A DNA stretch of 64,000 nt from NCBI GenBank assembly GCA_031963225.1, contig JASSUD010000001.1:1-64000 (forward strand), in the 5' to 3' direction. How positions within the stretch are numbered: position 1 is the first letter of the stretch; every line of letters begins with the position of its first letter. Origin of the DNA: JASSUD01 sp031963225. Its GTDB lineage: Bacteria; Pseudomonadota; Gammaproteobacteria; Burkholderiales; Burkholderiaceae. The notes beneath the pieces are model-generated. The model had not been told where the DNA came from and did no database searches. It saw only the letters and a program-made list of their open reading frames with translations. This document shows positions 44,963 to 53,432 of this stretch, piece after piece. The position numbers were made by a program, and so were the translations under genes.

Positions 44963-45271
44963 ATGTATTTTGCTACACCTTTTATATCAGCACACTATGC
45001 CGTTATTAATGATCAATTCCATACTGCCAAAATTGACTCAACAATTGAACAAAGAGATGGCAGCAGAGTAAAGAGTAATTCTCCCTATCAAAGAGAGAGA
45101 ATTGCGCAGGAAGAGCCATATTTGCAGAGGGGCATGGCTACGGCACTTACTGATCAGGCCCTTCTACTGATCGCATTGATCTGCCTTGCGCCTGTTGCTT
45201 TTGTAGCTCCACTTTCCTCCTTATTTTGTATACCGATTCTTATTACACTGCTTTTGCTTGCAGAAGTATGA
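44963..45271 (+). CDS. Small 2-TM protein, family A copy 3
   Basis: The ATG at 44963 follows GGAGATAGT. The 102 residues begin MYFATPFISAHYAVINDQFH, contain RERIAQEEPYLQRGMATALT and end in a helical hairpin (LLLIALICLAPVAFVAPLSS; LFCIPILITLLLL). It is the intact counterpart of the decayed gene at 38871 and a paralogue of the gene at 33420. A terminator follows, then a truncated gene start and family B copy 2. Confidence 0.7.
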   Translation: MYFATPFISAHYAVINDQFHTAKIDSTIEQRDGSRVKSNSPYQRERIAQEEPYLQRGMATALTDQALLLIALICLAPVAFVAPLSSLFCIPILITLLLLAEV

Positions 45272-45328
45272 TATCAGTCGATTGAATTTAATAATAATTA
45301 AAAATAATTTATTACAAATAAATAGAAA

Positions 45329-45368
45329 AATGCCCCGCTCACTCAGCGTGTTTGGGGTATTTTTTTTG
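45329..45368 (+). terminator. Intrinsic terminator after family A copy 3
   Basis: ATGCCCC pairs with GGGGTAT across GCTCACTCAGCGTGTTT, followed by eight T. Duplicate of the terminator at 38542. Confidence 0.75.
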
Positions 45369-45447
45369 ATGTTTTCGCTTGGTGTGTGATAGTGAGGTAA
45401 TTATGCATAGATACTCCATAAACTAAAAAACTACGGGTATGAATTGA

Positions 45448-45476
45448 TTGGTCTGTAAGACCTATTCGCGTTATAT
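45448..45476 (+). promoter_or_regulatory. Island promoter, copy 5
   Basis: TTGGTC (45448-45453) and TTATAT (45471-45476), 17-base spacer, in a block nearly identical to copy 1, including the downstream AGAGAGGCGCT ribosome-binding region. Confidence 0.65.
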
Positions 45477-45531
45477 ATGCCTGCTATTACTCGTAAAATG
45501 CTTATAAGAAGTGTATAAATAGAGAGGCGCT

Positions 45532-45636
45532 ATGCTAAAACCATTAGGCATGGAAGCTACATATAGTAAATACTTCAAAATGCAAAGTGGGTTCCTTATG
45601 GTTGCAGCGTTTTATGATGGTATGCCCTGTATTTAG
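45532..45636 (+). pseudogene. Truncated start of a gene related to 31352
   Basis: The frame reads M-L-K-P-L-G-M-E-A-T-Y-S and stops after 34 residues. The first 12 align with M-V-N-P-L-A-T-E-T-S-Y-S of the 633-aa gene at 31352, and the promoter and ribosome-binding region are shared. The rest of that gene is missing here, so this is a deletion remnant now possibly serving as the leader of family B copy 2. Confidence 0.65.
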
Positions 45637-45670
45637 AAGAGAAAAATTACTTGTATAAGGAAATATGCAG

Positions 45671-46417
45671 ATGAGCCTTATTCCGCTATCTTCAATTTGC
45701 CCTCCATATCGTAATCAATCCAATCCTACTATAAATGAAGAAATAGAAGTCAGACAACCTCTAGTAGATACAGAGCAGGTTGACGAACTACCTACAACGA
45801 CAGATCAGCTGCTATCTTATATCGAAGAGCGGGTGGATCCAAAAGGTAATTGGGAGTGTATATTATCAGTGAGCTCTACTGTAATGACTGCGGCTATTCT
45901 ACTTTTCCATGGTCTTGAAAAATACAATGAAAATCATAAAGAGATACTGGGCACTCAGATTATTAATATTGTCATTATCACATTTGTTTATGCTAGGAGA
46001 GCTTTATACTGCACGGCTTCTTCTGTTAGTTGGTCTAAAAAAGTGGCTAAATGGTGGCAATCTAGGCGCTCGCCTGAACAAGTCGTAGCAACAGAAAATT
46101 TAAATATTACTCCGCGGCCAATTAGTTGTTTTTCATCTGCTTTTCAATATTTAAAAAATATAGAAAAAATGGATGATTATTTTTATTATGCCCTACAGGC
46201 TGGATGTTTTATCATTTTTTTAGAAACTTTCTATTTGCATAGGATTGAAAAAGATAATGAAAATCATGCATTTATATTGGGGCTTGATATACTCAATGTA
46301 GTGTATAGCGGTTTCCTGAGTTGGATTCAAATAAAAAAAACTATAGCCGAAAACCGCATACAGCCGAATGTATTGCCGGTGAATAATATACGAATGGCAA
46401 ACTATCAAACTGTTTAG
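45671..46417 (+). CDS. 4-TM protein, family B copy 2
   Basis: I prefer the ATG at 45671 (AAGGA 9 bases upstream) over the one at 45665, which is too close to the site. The 248 residues share with the copy at 33878 the N-P-T-I-x-E-E opening, D-P-K-G-N/Y-W, two membrane-helix pairs each with a E-K-x-x-E-N-H motif, and the ending IRMANYQTV. Paralogue identity is clear by eye; no known family. It follows the truncated gene and promoter copy 5. Confidence 0.72.
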   Translation: MSLIPLSSICPPYRNQSNPTINEEIEVRQPLVDTEQVDELPTTTDQLLSYIEERVDPKGNWECILSVSSTVMTAAILLFHGLEKYNENHKEILGTQIINIVIITFVYARRALYCTASSVSWSKKVAKWWQSRRSPEQVVATENLNITPRPISCFSSAFQYLKNIEKMDDYFYYALQAGCFIIFLETFYLHRIEKDNENHAFILGLDILNVVYSGFLSWIQIKKTIAENRIQPNVLPVNNIRMANYQTV

Positions 46418-46469
46418 TTTAGTAATAAAACATAATTTTTTGCGTATTATTTTATATATTTCGAGGATT

Positions 46470-46610
46470 GTGGTTTGCATGTTGGGGTTCGTGCCTCACC
46501 CCAACCTACCGAGATGCATATGTAAAATGGCTTTACAAACCTCCACCAACCCAAGAACAAGCAAAGGACGATAGGTTGGGGTGAGGCACGAACCCCAACA
46601 TGCACACCAC
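46470..46610. repeat. BIME-like pair of REP units (reverse, then forward)
   Basis: A reverse unit (46470-46509) and forward unit (46571-46610; ATAG replaces GTAG) carry the clean hairpin GTTGGGG-11 bases-CCCCAAC. This is the least degraded hairpin version in the window. Confidence 0.88.
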
Positions 46611-46705
46611 AGTCTTTTTGAATACCTGCATAACATCAGTGAAATAATAAAAGAAATAGAAAGTAATGGCAGAAATATTGCAATCCATTTTAATAGGATA
46701 TGTTT

Positions 46706-46914
46706 ATGATTAACCCAATTTTATCATCCAAACCAAATAGCATTATAAAATCACGATAACCGTAAAACAGAAAACAGATATAGAGTTTTGTACCGAAGAG
46801 CAAGATGATCAGGATTTTGCAGAGTATAAAAGCAGCGTATTAGCTACACTGGAAGAATGCTTTAGAAGTATACAAAACCAACACTCTTATTTAAAATGGC
46901 TGGATTCTGTGTGA
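46706..46914 (+). pseudogene. Frameshifted small gene
   Basis: ATG 46706 follows AGGA 8 bases upstream and reads MINPILSSKPNSIIKSR to a stop at 46757. A shifted frame from about 46742 reads KITITVKQKTDIEFCTEEQD and continues, coding-like, to the stop at 46912-46914, directly inside a strong terminator. One missing base would join the two into a protein of about 69 residues. No family recognised. Confidence 0.45.
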
Positions 46915-46935
46915 TACAGAATCCAGCCATTTTTG
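46893..46935 (+). terminator. Strong intrinsic terminator
   Basis: ATGGCTGGATTCTGT pairs perfectly with ACAGAATCCAGCCAT (15 bp, 5-base loop), followed by TTTTT. The stop codon of the frameshifted gene lies in its loop region. A-rich left flank means it may work on both strands, also ending family C copy 5. Confidence 0.85.
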
Positions 46936-47019
46936 TGTTTGTAATATGCTTGCCTTGTGTAGATTGGTTATTGCCTTATAATTATTTATAAAATCTTTTA
47001 AAAGCATACCATTTCATCT

Positions 47020-47487
47020 TTATGCCATGAGTAACATAGGTCTTTTTCTAATAGAAGCGGTGGTTTCTTTTGCAGAATCAATTTTGCATTTCGCATTGAG
47101 TAATCGCATATGGTGAAATCTATTTTCTGCTTCTTCGCGTGCTTTATCTATATTCGTAAGTATAACTATGAGAGGAGACATAAAAGAAAATGGTATCATA
47201 GGCCATAGCAGAAGCAATGAAGAGGTGATTGGAGTTAAAGATGAAAATAATATTGCTGTAATGATCCCAGATATGATAAATGCAGTTACAGAGAATATTA
47301 AAATATTTTTTAAAAAATGAATAAATGTATAATCGTATTCCTTTAATTTCTCAATTTTGCTTCGTAATATGTCTTCGGTGATTATTTCATTTTCAGGAAA
47401 GTAGGGTCTGGATGCTAAAAGTGGAATCGTAGCCTGTCTCCATAGATAATTATGTGGAGAAGACCAATCTGAGGTAAAGGTAAACAT
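47020..47487 (-). CDS. Small 2-TM protein, family C copy 5
   Basis: ATG at 47487 after AAGGCGAGCTAT. The 155 residues begin MFTFTSDWSSPHNYLWRQAT, then E-I-I-T-E-D-I-L-R-S-K-I-E-K-L-K-E-Y, two membrane helices (ILIFSVTAFIISGIITAILF; LLLLWPMIPFSFMSPLIVIL) and the tail SIRKRPMLLMA. This copy has the canonical ATG and ribosome-binding site and served as reference for the start of copy 1. It follows the propeller gene at 47515 by 27 bp. Function unknown. Confidence 0.75.
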   Translation of the reverse strand: MFTFTSDWSSPHNYLWRQATIPLLASRPYFPENEIITEDILRSKIEKLKEYDYTFIHFLKNILIFSVTAFIISGIITAILFSSLTPITSSLLLLWPMIPFSFMSPLIVILTNIDKAREEAENRFHHMRLLNAKCKIDSAKETTASIRKRPMLLMA

Positions 47488-47514
47488 ATAGCTCGCCTTA
47501 TGGTCAAAAATATA

Positions 47515-49011
47515 TTATGAAAGCATGCTAAATCGCACGGATCTTTGTGGAAGAGGCGGGATGAGCTGTGGATATAGACTGTTTTCAACAGGAATAATTT
47601 TCCATATGCGGTTATCTGCTCCTACAACTTGCAGTTCATTTTGAACCCAGTGTATGCGCTGAATAGGGGTTAATGGCGGGTCTAGCCGTTTTCTTTGGAA
47701 TTCTCCAGATTCTGTGGTGAGGCGTAAGAGGGTGTGCCCTCCTTCAAGTACTGCTAGCGAGCGCTCGCAGGGGGAAAATTCAAATTGAACGGTATTCGTT
47801 GTTGTTAATGAAAAATGGCTTTGTATTCTTCCATGCTGACGGGAGTAGAGCCACATGCTGGCTTTTTTAACAGAATCTTGTGGATGTACTTCTGCTAAGA
47901 GTAGCCATTTTCCTCGCGGGGATATTTTAAGTTCGGTTATAGAGGCGGGTTTATTCGCGACAGAGGGCGTGGCTGTGCTAGTAGGTGGTGCGCAAGGCTC
48001 TATGTTTTTTTCAATTTTGCCTGTTTTAGTAGACCATTGTTTAATGGTTTTTCCGTCTACTACGGTAAAAAAATGTTTTTTATCCGCTGAAAAGACACTG
48101 GAAGAAATGGTGCCTTTAATATACATAATTTTAGATGCTTTCGGCTTTATCGCTTCTCGCGTAGGTTCAAAGTGGAGGGTTATGCGCTGATAGGTGGCCT
48201 CTTCTGCAGGCTCTTGCATTTCTATGGTTTCTTCTTGTGCTTGTTCTTCCTGTTTAGGCGCTTGTGCCGGTTCTGTGGATGGGAGCGGGATGTTTTTAAT
48301 AAGGTCAGATTTTTCAATTTTATTTTTTATAAAGACCCCTCCTGTACCAGCTGCTCCTAGCGTTAATAAAACGGTTGCAGAGCTCGTTAGCCATATTGGG
48401 GCGATTAAAAGTGTGCCTACTTTTAATAGTGCGCCTTTCCATAATATGCCGCTCACTATTGCAAAATCTCCTCCCATTAGTAAGAAACTCGTAATAGTGG
48501 ATGCCAGAGCTGCCGGGCGTGTAAAGTCAAGGTTTGCATTTTTTTTCCTCAACAACTCCATTTGCTCTGCAAAAAATGCTTTCATTTCTTGTGAGGACAG
48601 CATTTCTACCTGGGGGATCATGAGATATTGACTCTGTGGACAAAAGCTAAACTCTTCGCATTGCTCTCCTAGAAAGCGTTTTACAGGCCCTTCTGTGTTA
48701 GCTGGTTTCCATAAAATTTCTTGTTCTGCATTACGCCAGGCGTGCCATTTGCCATCTAGTGAAGTTTCCTGGGGCTCTATCTCGGGCTCTGTAGGTGGTA
48801 TGACTTCTGCAGTATTCACAAACGGTAGGATGTTTTCTACCAGATTCGTTTGCAATTCAACGAAATTTTGCTTACCTGGTGCTTCTCTTTGTTGAATTTC
48901 AGTACGTCCCACACACGTATGGATGCGGTTTGTGATTTCCCTCTGCGTTATATTGAGTAGAGGTTGTTGAGAACTGCTGGCTTGCACGGAAGAAGAGTTT
49001 CCAATATTCAC
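47515..49011 (-). CDS. Membrane-anchored beta-propeller protein, family D copy 3
   Basis: Starts at GTG 49011 after AGGAG; 498 residues. The layout equals the other copies: N-I-G-N-S-S-S-V-Q-A opening, TSLDGKWHAWRNAEQEILWK blade, membrane region (WKGALLKVGTLLIAPIWLTS; SATVLLTLGAAGTGGVF), Glu/Gln-rich linker, and C-terminal WD-like blades (FSADKKHFFTVVDGKTIKQW; KISPRGKWLLLAEV; FSPCERSLAVLEGG). The linker and N-terminal helices vary most among copies, the propeller least. One family C gene follows. Function unknown. Confidence 0.8.
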   Translation of the reverse strand: MNIGNSSSVQASSSQQPLLNITQREITNRIHTCVGRTEIQQREAPGKQNFVELQTNLVENILPFVNTAEVIPPTEPEIEPQETSLDGKWHAWRNAEQEILWKPANTEGPVKRFLGEQCEEFSFCPQSQYLMIPQVEMLSSQEMKAFFAEQMELLRKKNANLDFTRPAALASTITSFLLMGGDFAIVSGILWKGALLKVGTLLIAPIWLTSSATVLLTLGAAGTGGVFIKNKIEKSDLIKNIPLPSTEPAQAPKQEEQAQEETIEMQEPAEEATYQRITLHFEPTREAIKPKASKIMYIKGTISSSVFSADKKHFFTVVDGKTIKQWSTKTGKIEKNIEPCAPPTSTATPSVANKPASITELKISPRGKWLLLAEVHPQDSVKKASMWLYSRQHGRIQSHFSLTTTNTVQFEFSPCERSLAVLEGGHTLLRLTTESGEFQRKRLDPPLTPIQRIHWVQNELQVVGADNRIWKIIPVENSLYPQLIPPLPQRSVRFSMLS

Positions 49012-49349
49012 TATTTCTCCTTTGAGAGGTGGAAATACAGGGATAGATAGAAAGCGATTTAATCTGAAGTGGTGATTTTTATCATGAAAAGTGTATTTTT
49101 CTGCTACGGTTTTTTATGGATACATTTTTATAAAAATACATTTAAAAATAATGTTTTTATCTTATTTAGTTTAATTCGCGTGTGTGTCTATTGCGTGTGC
49201 TTGGGTAGAGGCCCAATCACGTGCTGAAGAGCGCCCATGCTTGGTGCACATAAAAAAATGCCCCAATAGTGAAGTGCCCACCAAAAGTCAGATCTGATAT
49301 TCAACTTTCGCTGGGCACTTTAATATTAGGGCTCGTAGCTCACTAAAAC
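49012..49349. other. Intergenic region between family D copy 3 and the repeat coiled-coil gene
   Basis: It holds the terminator at 49256-49320 and the upstream region of family D copy 3. Otherwise AT-rich with nothing recognised. Confidence 0.4.
49256..49320 (-). terminator. Hairpin and T-run downstream of the gene at 49350
   Basis: On the minus strand AAGTGCCCA (49320-49312) pairs with TGGGCACTT (49280-49272); GGGGCATTTTTTT follows. The end resembles the TGCCCC...GGGGCA terminators at 38542 and 45329 with only one arm kept. Confidence 0.5.
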
Positions 49350-51353
49350 CTATGCGTAATTATTTTTTTTATCGTTTCTATATTTTTTAATAAGCGCTAT
49401 TTCTTCAGGGCTTAATATAAGAACAGAGTCATCGCCGTCGTCGTTTTGCGCTGGTGCAAAGGTGCTTTTCTTTACTACTACAGGAGATCCTGGGTCAGAG
49501 CTGCTATCAGAAGAAGGTGAGGTGCTTCTAGATAGGCCTGGCATACTTCCGTCTGATGTGTCCGAGTTTGTATCTGAGTTTGTGGAAATGGTTCGTGCTC
49601 TAGGCTGAAGCAATGTGGTGTTTGTTGCTGGAGTATCTTGTACTACTCCCATCGCTGGTGCGCTAGTAAGGGCCAATTGCGGCGTAGTAGAGCCGGTAAG
49701 TTGGAGCAGGATTTCTGGGGAAATATTGAGTGCTCCGCTTTGTGCTTGTGCCAGAAATAATGTGGTGATTAGTTGCTGCTGCCGTTGCATGGCTTCCATT
49801 CGGGCCGCCATTTCATTGATTACACTGACTCCTACTGAGAGGTCTTCGCGTATAGACCCAAAACCTTCCTGAACTTCTTCTTGCACCTCTTCTACTGTGG
49901 TTTGAAAACGTTTTTGAGATTTTTTGATATCTTCGCTAGCATTAGCTATTTCATTAAGGGCTGCTACTCCCGTTTGCATATCTTGCTTAATTTCACCTGT
50001 TTCCTGAAGTAGTACAGTTGCTCCTGTGCGCAAATCTTGTTTGATTTCGTCAGTGTGCTGAGTGATTTTTTTAGAAGTTTGATGCGTTGCGTTAGTTAAT
50101 TCATTAAGTACAGTTGCTCCTGTACGCAAATCTTGTTTGATTTCATCTGTATGCTGAATGATGGCTTTAGAAGTTTGATGCGTTGTGTTAGTTAATTCAT
50201 TCAGCGCAGTTGCTCCTGTACGCAAATCTTGTTTGATCTCGTCAGTATGCTGAATGATTTTTTTAGAAGTTTGATGCGCGGTGCTAGTTAATTCATTAAG
50301 TGCAGTTGCTCCTGTACGTAAATCTTGTTTGATTTCATCTGTGTGCTGAATGATTGTTTTAGAGGATTGATGCGTTGCATCAGCTAATTCATTAAGCGCA
50401 GCTACTCCTGTGCGCATATCCTTTTTGATTTCGCCCGTTGCTGAATTAATTTGATCAGTTTGCTGGATTATGGTTTTGGAATTATTATAGGTTTGCCAAA
50501 TAAGTTTACGGAGCTGATCGGAAATGTCAGTAAGGGGATTCATAATCTTTTTATTGAGCTCGTTAGCATAATTGGTTTTCGCATAATGCCGATCTATGAT
50601 CGATGTAGCGATAGCGTTGTATAAAAAGAGCGAGGTAAAAATAGCCAGGGGAACGCCACAAGCCACTAATGGGGAAACAACCAGTAAACCCGCTTGGATA
50701 GTACCCGCCCATATAGTGCTAAGACCTAGCGCACTCCCTAACAGTCCTTTCGTTCGGGGTAAGGTAATGAGGTACTCTATAGTAGAGAGAGGTTTATGGG
50801 CTCGTGCTGTCAATAGCGCTTGCAGATCGGTGGTGCTTTGATCTAGACCCATTAATTCATGCTGAAAATATTTCCCTTGTATAGCCTGTGGACCAAAAGG
50901 TGCTTCCTCAGGTTCTTTATCCCATGCAAGGTAAATCGCTTTCTGTGCTTCAGAGGATGGTTTTTGCGCTGGATTTTCTGCGCATGCATATAGCTGTTTA
51001 GCAATACTAGTACGGTTCACTAGTAAATTATGACTTTTATAGAGATCGGCCTCTCGCTGCTGCTTATCTTTTTCGGATAGCCAAAAATCATTATAAAACC
51101 GTTCAAAGCGTGTATTTTTGTTTTTCTGCTGATCTGCTGTAACCAAGCTGGCGTCCTGCTGCAGGCCGCTTTTTTTAGAAAGCCAATCGTTGTATTGTGA
51201 TTCAAAATATTTGTCTTTAAAAGCATATTTTTTTAATTCTTCTTCCATGGGAAGAAATAATGCTTTTTGCTGATCAAACGTTTTTTTTGCATCTTGATAG
51301 GGCAAGCTGAAGAAATGCGCAGCCATATCAGAATTGGGTTTAAACGTTCTCAT
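49350..51353 (-). CDS. Coiled-coil membrane protein with 32-residue tandem repeats
   Basis: I chose the ATG at 51353 because GGAGG lies 8 bases upstream; an earlier TTG at 51377 would put that site inside the gene. The 667 residues contain a helical, charged N-terminal third, two membrane helices (LLGSALGLSTIWAGTIQAGL; LLVVSPLVACGVPLAIFTSL), then four near-exact 32-residue repeats of the form DEIKQDLRTGATALNELT plus HQTSKKIIQHT, with partial units on both sides. A coiled coil and a Ser/Thr-rich tail (ISTNSDTNSDTSDGSMPG) follow. The arrangement, membrane hairpin plus rod, recalls inclusion-membrane or tethering proteins, but no family is recognised. Confidence 0.75.
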   Translation of the reverse strand: MRTFKPNSDMAAHFFSLPYQDAKKTFDQQKALFLPMEEELKKYAFKDKYFESQYNDWLSKKSGLQQDASLVTADQQKNKNTRFERFYNDFWLSEKDKQQREADLYKSHNLLVNRTSIAKQLYACAENPAQKPSSEAQKAIYLAWDKEPEEAPFGPQAIQGKYFQHELMGLDQSTTDLQALLTARAHKPLSTIEYLITLPRTKGLLGSALGLSTIWAGTIQAGLLVVSPLVACGVPLAIFTSLFLYNAIATSIIDRHYAKTNYANELNKKIMNPLTDISDQLRKLIWQTYNNSKTIIQQTDQINSATGEIKKDMRTGVAALNELADATHQSSKTIIQHTDEIKQDLRTGATALNELTSTAHQTSKKIIQHTDEIKQDLRTGATALNELTNTTHQTSKAIIQHTDEIKQDLRTGATVLNELTNATHQTSKKITQHTDEIKQDLRTGATVLLQETGEIKQDMQTGVAALNEIANASEDIKKSQKRFQTTVEEVQEEVQEGFGSIREDLSVGVSVINEMAARMEAMQRQQQLITTLFLAQAQSGALNISPEILLQLTGSTTPQLALTSAPAMGVVQDTPATNTTLLQPRARTISTNSDTNSDTSDGSMPGLSRSTSPSSDSSSDPGSPVVVKKSTFAPAQNDDGDDSVLILSPEEIALIKKYRNDKKNNYA

Positions 51354-51857
51354 ACATCCTGCCTCCACGCCCTTCAATTAGGCGTATTGCATGTTGGAAT
51401 ATCGAAGCTACAAGCTGTGTACTATAGTGGGGTGGGGTGTATATTTATATACTATAAATACTGTATTTATATTATTGTATTGCAGGGTGCTTGCTATGCA
51501 GATCTGTCTTCGGTATGGGTGGTCTTTATCACTTACTTTTAATTTTTTATTTTAGAGTTTTTTTAAGCAGGTTTTCAAGGGCGTGGTGGTGTGCGTGTTG
51601 GGGTTCCTTCGTCACCCCAACCTACCGTGCTAATAGTTTATTAGGTAATTTAAGAGGTCTCTGCATATGGTTTCTCCATTTTCAAATAGGCTTATTTCGT
51701 TTGGTCATATTGGTTCAATGGAGTAGGGTGGGTTGGGAGATTATTCGGAGTTTTCTTAGTGAGAAAATGCTGAGTTTTATAGGTTCAAGAATGTATCCTA
51801 CCGCGAAACTGCACAGAGGGTGCAATAGGAAAACATAGAATTTATAAGGAGCATGTA
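51354..51857. other. Intergenic region with one REP unit
   Basis: The stretch 51430-51480 is a run of TATA-rich repeats (TTTATATACTATAAATACTG). A reverse REP lies at 51586-51625. No supported gene. Confidence 0.4.
51586..51625 (-). repeat. REP unit, reverse
   Basis: GTGTTGGGGTTCCTTCGTCA then CCCCAACCTAC; preceded by AAGCAGGTTTTCAAGGGCGT, the spacer seen in the BIME pairs, although the forward unit is missing here. Confidence 0.8.
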
Positions 51858-52730
51858 ATGCGTGTGCAAGGGGCTGGATTAAGCGGGCAGAATGTGTCGT
51901 ATGGAGTACGGCAAAATGTAAAGGGAAATCGAGAGGTACCAGCTCATTTTATTAGCCCCTCTGCAACCTATTTTATTGATAAAAATATACAGAAAAGTAG
52001 GCCACTTCCTGTGCAACTGAAGTCAGCGGCAAGGTGTAGGCCCATACAAAATCAACAAAGCCATCTTGATTCGAGATGCGCTGGCGAGCCATCGCCCACC
52101 ATATCAAAAAATAATTATAGGAGGGGGAGAGAAAATTATAATAATAGATCTACCATTGCATCGCTTGCTTCTCATCCGCACCGAACTATTCTGCCTCATT
52201 TTTATGAGTCAAATTTTTTAAATTCAAGAAAATTTGAAGGGTATGACGATGGTATTGAAAGTACACGTGTACCTCTTAAAATTTCAATACATCCTTCTCG
52301 TGATCGTGGAAGAGAATTGCTGGTTGATTCTCCTGTATCTCGTGCTAGTTCAGAAGGTGGTGTGGAGCTTAAAAAAAATCCTATTCAACATAATCCTCGA
52401 GCACAATTAAATAAGTGCATTGAGTTATTACAGTCTGGTGCTATTGTTTTGGAAAACAATAGTGTGGATGATATTTTTGAGAGAGTGTCTGCTGAATGTA
52501 ATTTTAGCGATGAAAACAAAGAATTATTTAAAAAGGCTTTGAATAAGCGTGCGCTTACACAGCCAAGGCTGTTGAGAATTTTAGAAATATTCAGGGATGC
52601 TCCAAATATGGATAATCCTGTAAAACCAACCTTGTTGAATAAGATGAAGCTTTTCTTTCTAAGAACTAGAAATGATTGGGAATACAAAAAAATGATTTTT
52701 GCTCAAAAAGGTTTGGGTGTGTTGCGATAA
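51858..52730 (+). CDS. Unknown basic protein (290 aa)
   Basis: The ATG at 51858 follows AAGGAG at 51847-51852. The N-terminal 170 residues are Arg/Ser/Asn-rich and probably disordered (KNNYRRGRENYNNRSTIASL). The C-terminal 110 residues look folded and helical (QLNKCIELLQSGAIVLENNS; DDIFERVSAECNFSDENKEL; LKLFFLRTRNDW-like end). No membrane segment or known motif. A short helical C-terminal domain behind a disordered tail would fit a secreted protein, but I cannot assign a function. Confidence 0.65.
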   Translation: MRVQGAGLSGQNVSYGVRQNVKGNREVPAHFISPSATYFIDKNIQKSRPLPVQLKSAARCRPIQNQQSHLDSRCAGEPSPTISKNNYRRGRENYNNRSTIASLASHPHRTILPHFYESNFLNSRKFEGYDDGIESTRVPLKISIHPSRDRGRELLVDSPVSRASSEGGVELKKNPIQHNPRAQLNKCIELLQSGAIVLENNSVDDIFERVSAECNFSDENKELFKKALNKRALTQPRLLRILEIFRDAPNMDNPVKPTLLNKMKLFFLRTRNDWEYKKMIFAQKGLGVLR

Positions 52731-52888
52731 AATGAAATTTTCTATTTGGAAGATATAGAGCAGGGTGGCGGACTTTTTAAAATATGCGTGTGTACATGCA
52801 GGTGTCTTGGTATTAAAATTGCAGTCCTTTTCTTGCTAGGGTTAATTTTTACAATAAAAATTTATCCCATTTCATCAGGTATATAGCG

Positions 52889-53212
52889 ATGTCCTCCCCC
52901 AGTTTTTATAAAAACCATCTATTTTTTTGTACCAATCAACGTGCAGATGATGCGCGCCCTTGCTGTGCAAACCGAGGTTCAAAAGAGCTTATGAGTTATG
53001 CCAAAAAGCAAGTGAAAGCGCTTGACTTGGCTGGGCCTGGGAAGGTGCGTGTGAGTTCGGCAGGATGTTTAGGGCGTTGTGAAGAGGGACCTGCTGCGGT
53101 GGTATATCCGGAAGGTACTTGGTATACGTGCATGGACCAATCTGATGTAGATGAAATTATTGAAAAGCATTTAAAAAATGGACAGCCCGTTGAGCGTTTG
53201 CTTATGGATTAG
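52889..53212 (+). CDS. Thioredoxin-like [2Fe-2S] ferredoxin
   Basis: The 107-residue protein has the thioredoxin-like ferredoxin pattern: HLFFCTNQRADDARPCCANR near the N-terminus and SSAGCLGRCEEGPAAVVYPE in the middle, supplying the cluster cysteines, then GTWYTCMDQSDVDEIIEKHL. This family, related to the NuoE C-terminal domain, is common in Burkholderiaceae as a stand-alone (2Fe-2S) ferredoxin. The exact electron partner is unknown. It is monocistronic, flanked downstream by a REP pair. Confidence 0.92.
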   Translation: MSSPSFYKNHLFFCTNQRADDARPCCANRGSKELMSYAKKQVKALDLAGPGKVRVSSAGCLGRCEEGPAAVVYPEGTWYTCMDQSDVDEIIEKHLKNGQPVERLLMD

Positions 53213-53267
53213 AATTATTTTTTGAAAAATGCGTAGGTTTGTGCCAACCAAAAACCTATGCATCAAT

Positions 53268-53399
53268 GTAGGTTGGTGGTGACGAAGGAACCCCAACATG
53301 CACACCATAGTCTTTTTGCATACCTGCGTTAATGTATAAGCAGGTTTTAAAAGAGGTAGTGGTGTGCATGTTGGGGTTCGTGCCTCACCACCAACCTAC
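53268..53399. repeat. BIME-like pair of REP units (forward, then reverse)
   Basis: Forward unit 53268-53307 and reverse unit 53359-53399 face each other across a 51-base spacer with AAGCAGGTTTTAAAAGAGGT. This is an uninterrupted version of the locus at 13298. A further small hairpin (GCGTAGGTTT/AAACCTATGC) precedes it at 53231-53262. Confidence 0.88.
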
Positions 53400-53432
53400 G
53401 CGATATATAGTGGAAATGGCTTTTAGATATTT

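Noticed and set aside
49990..50420. CRISPR-like 96-bp direct repeats
   Set aside because: They are in-frame coding repeats of a coiled-coil protein.
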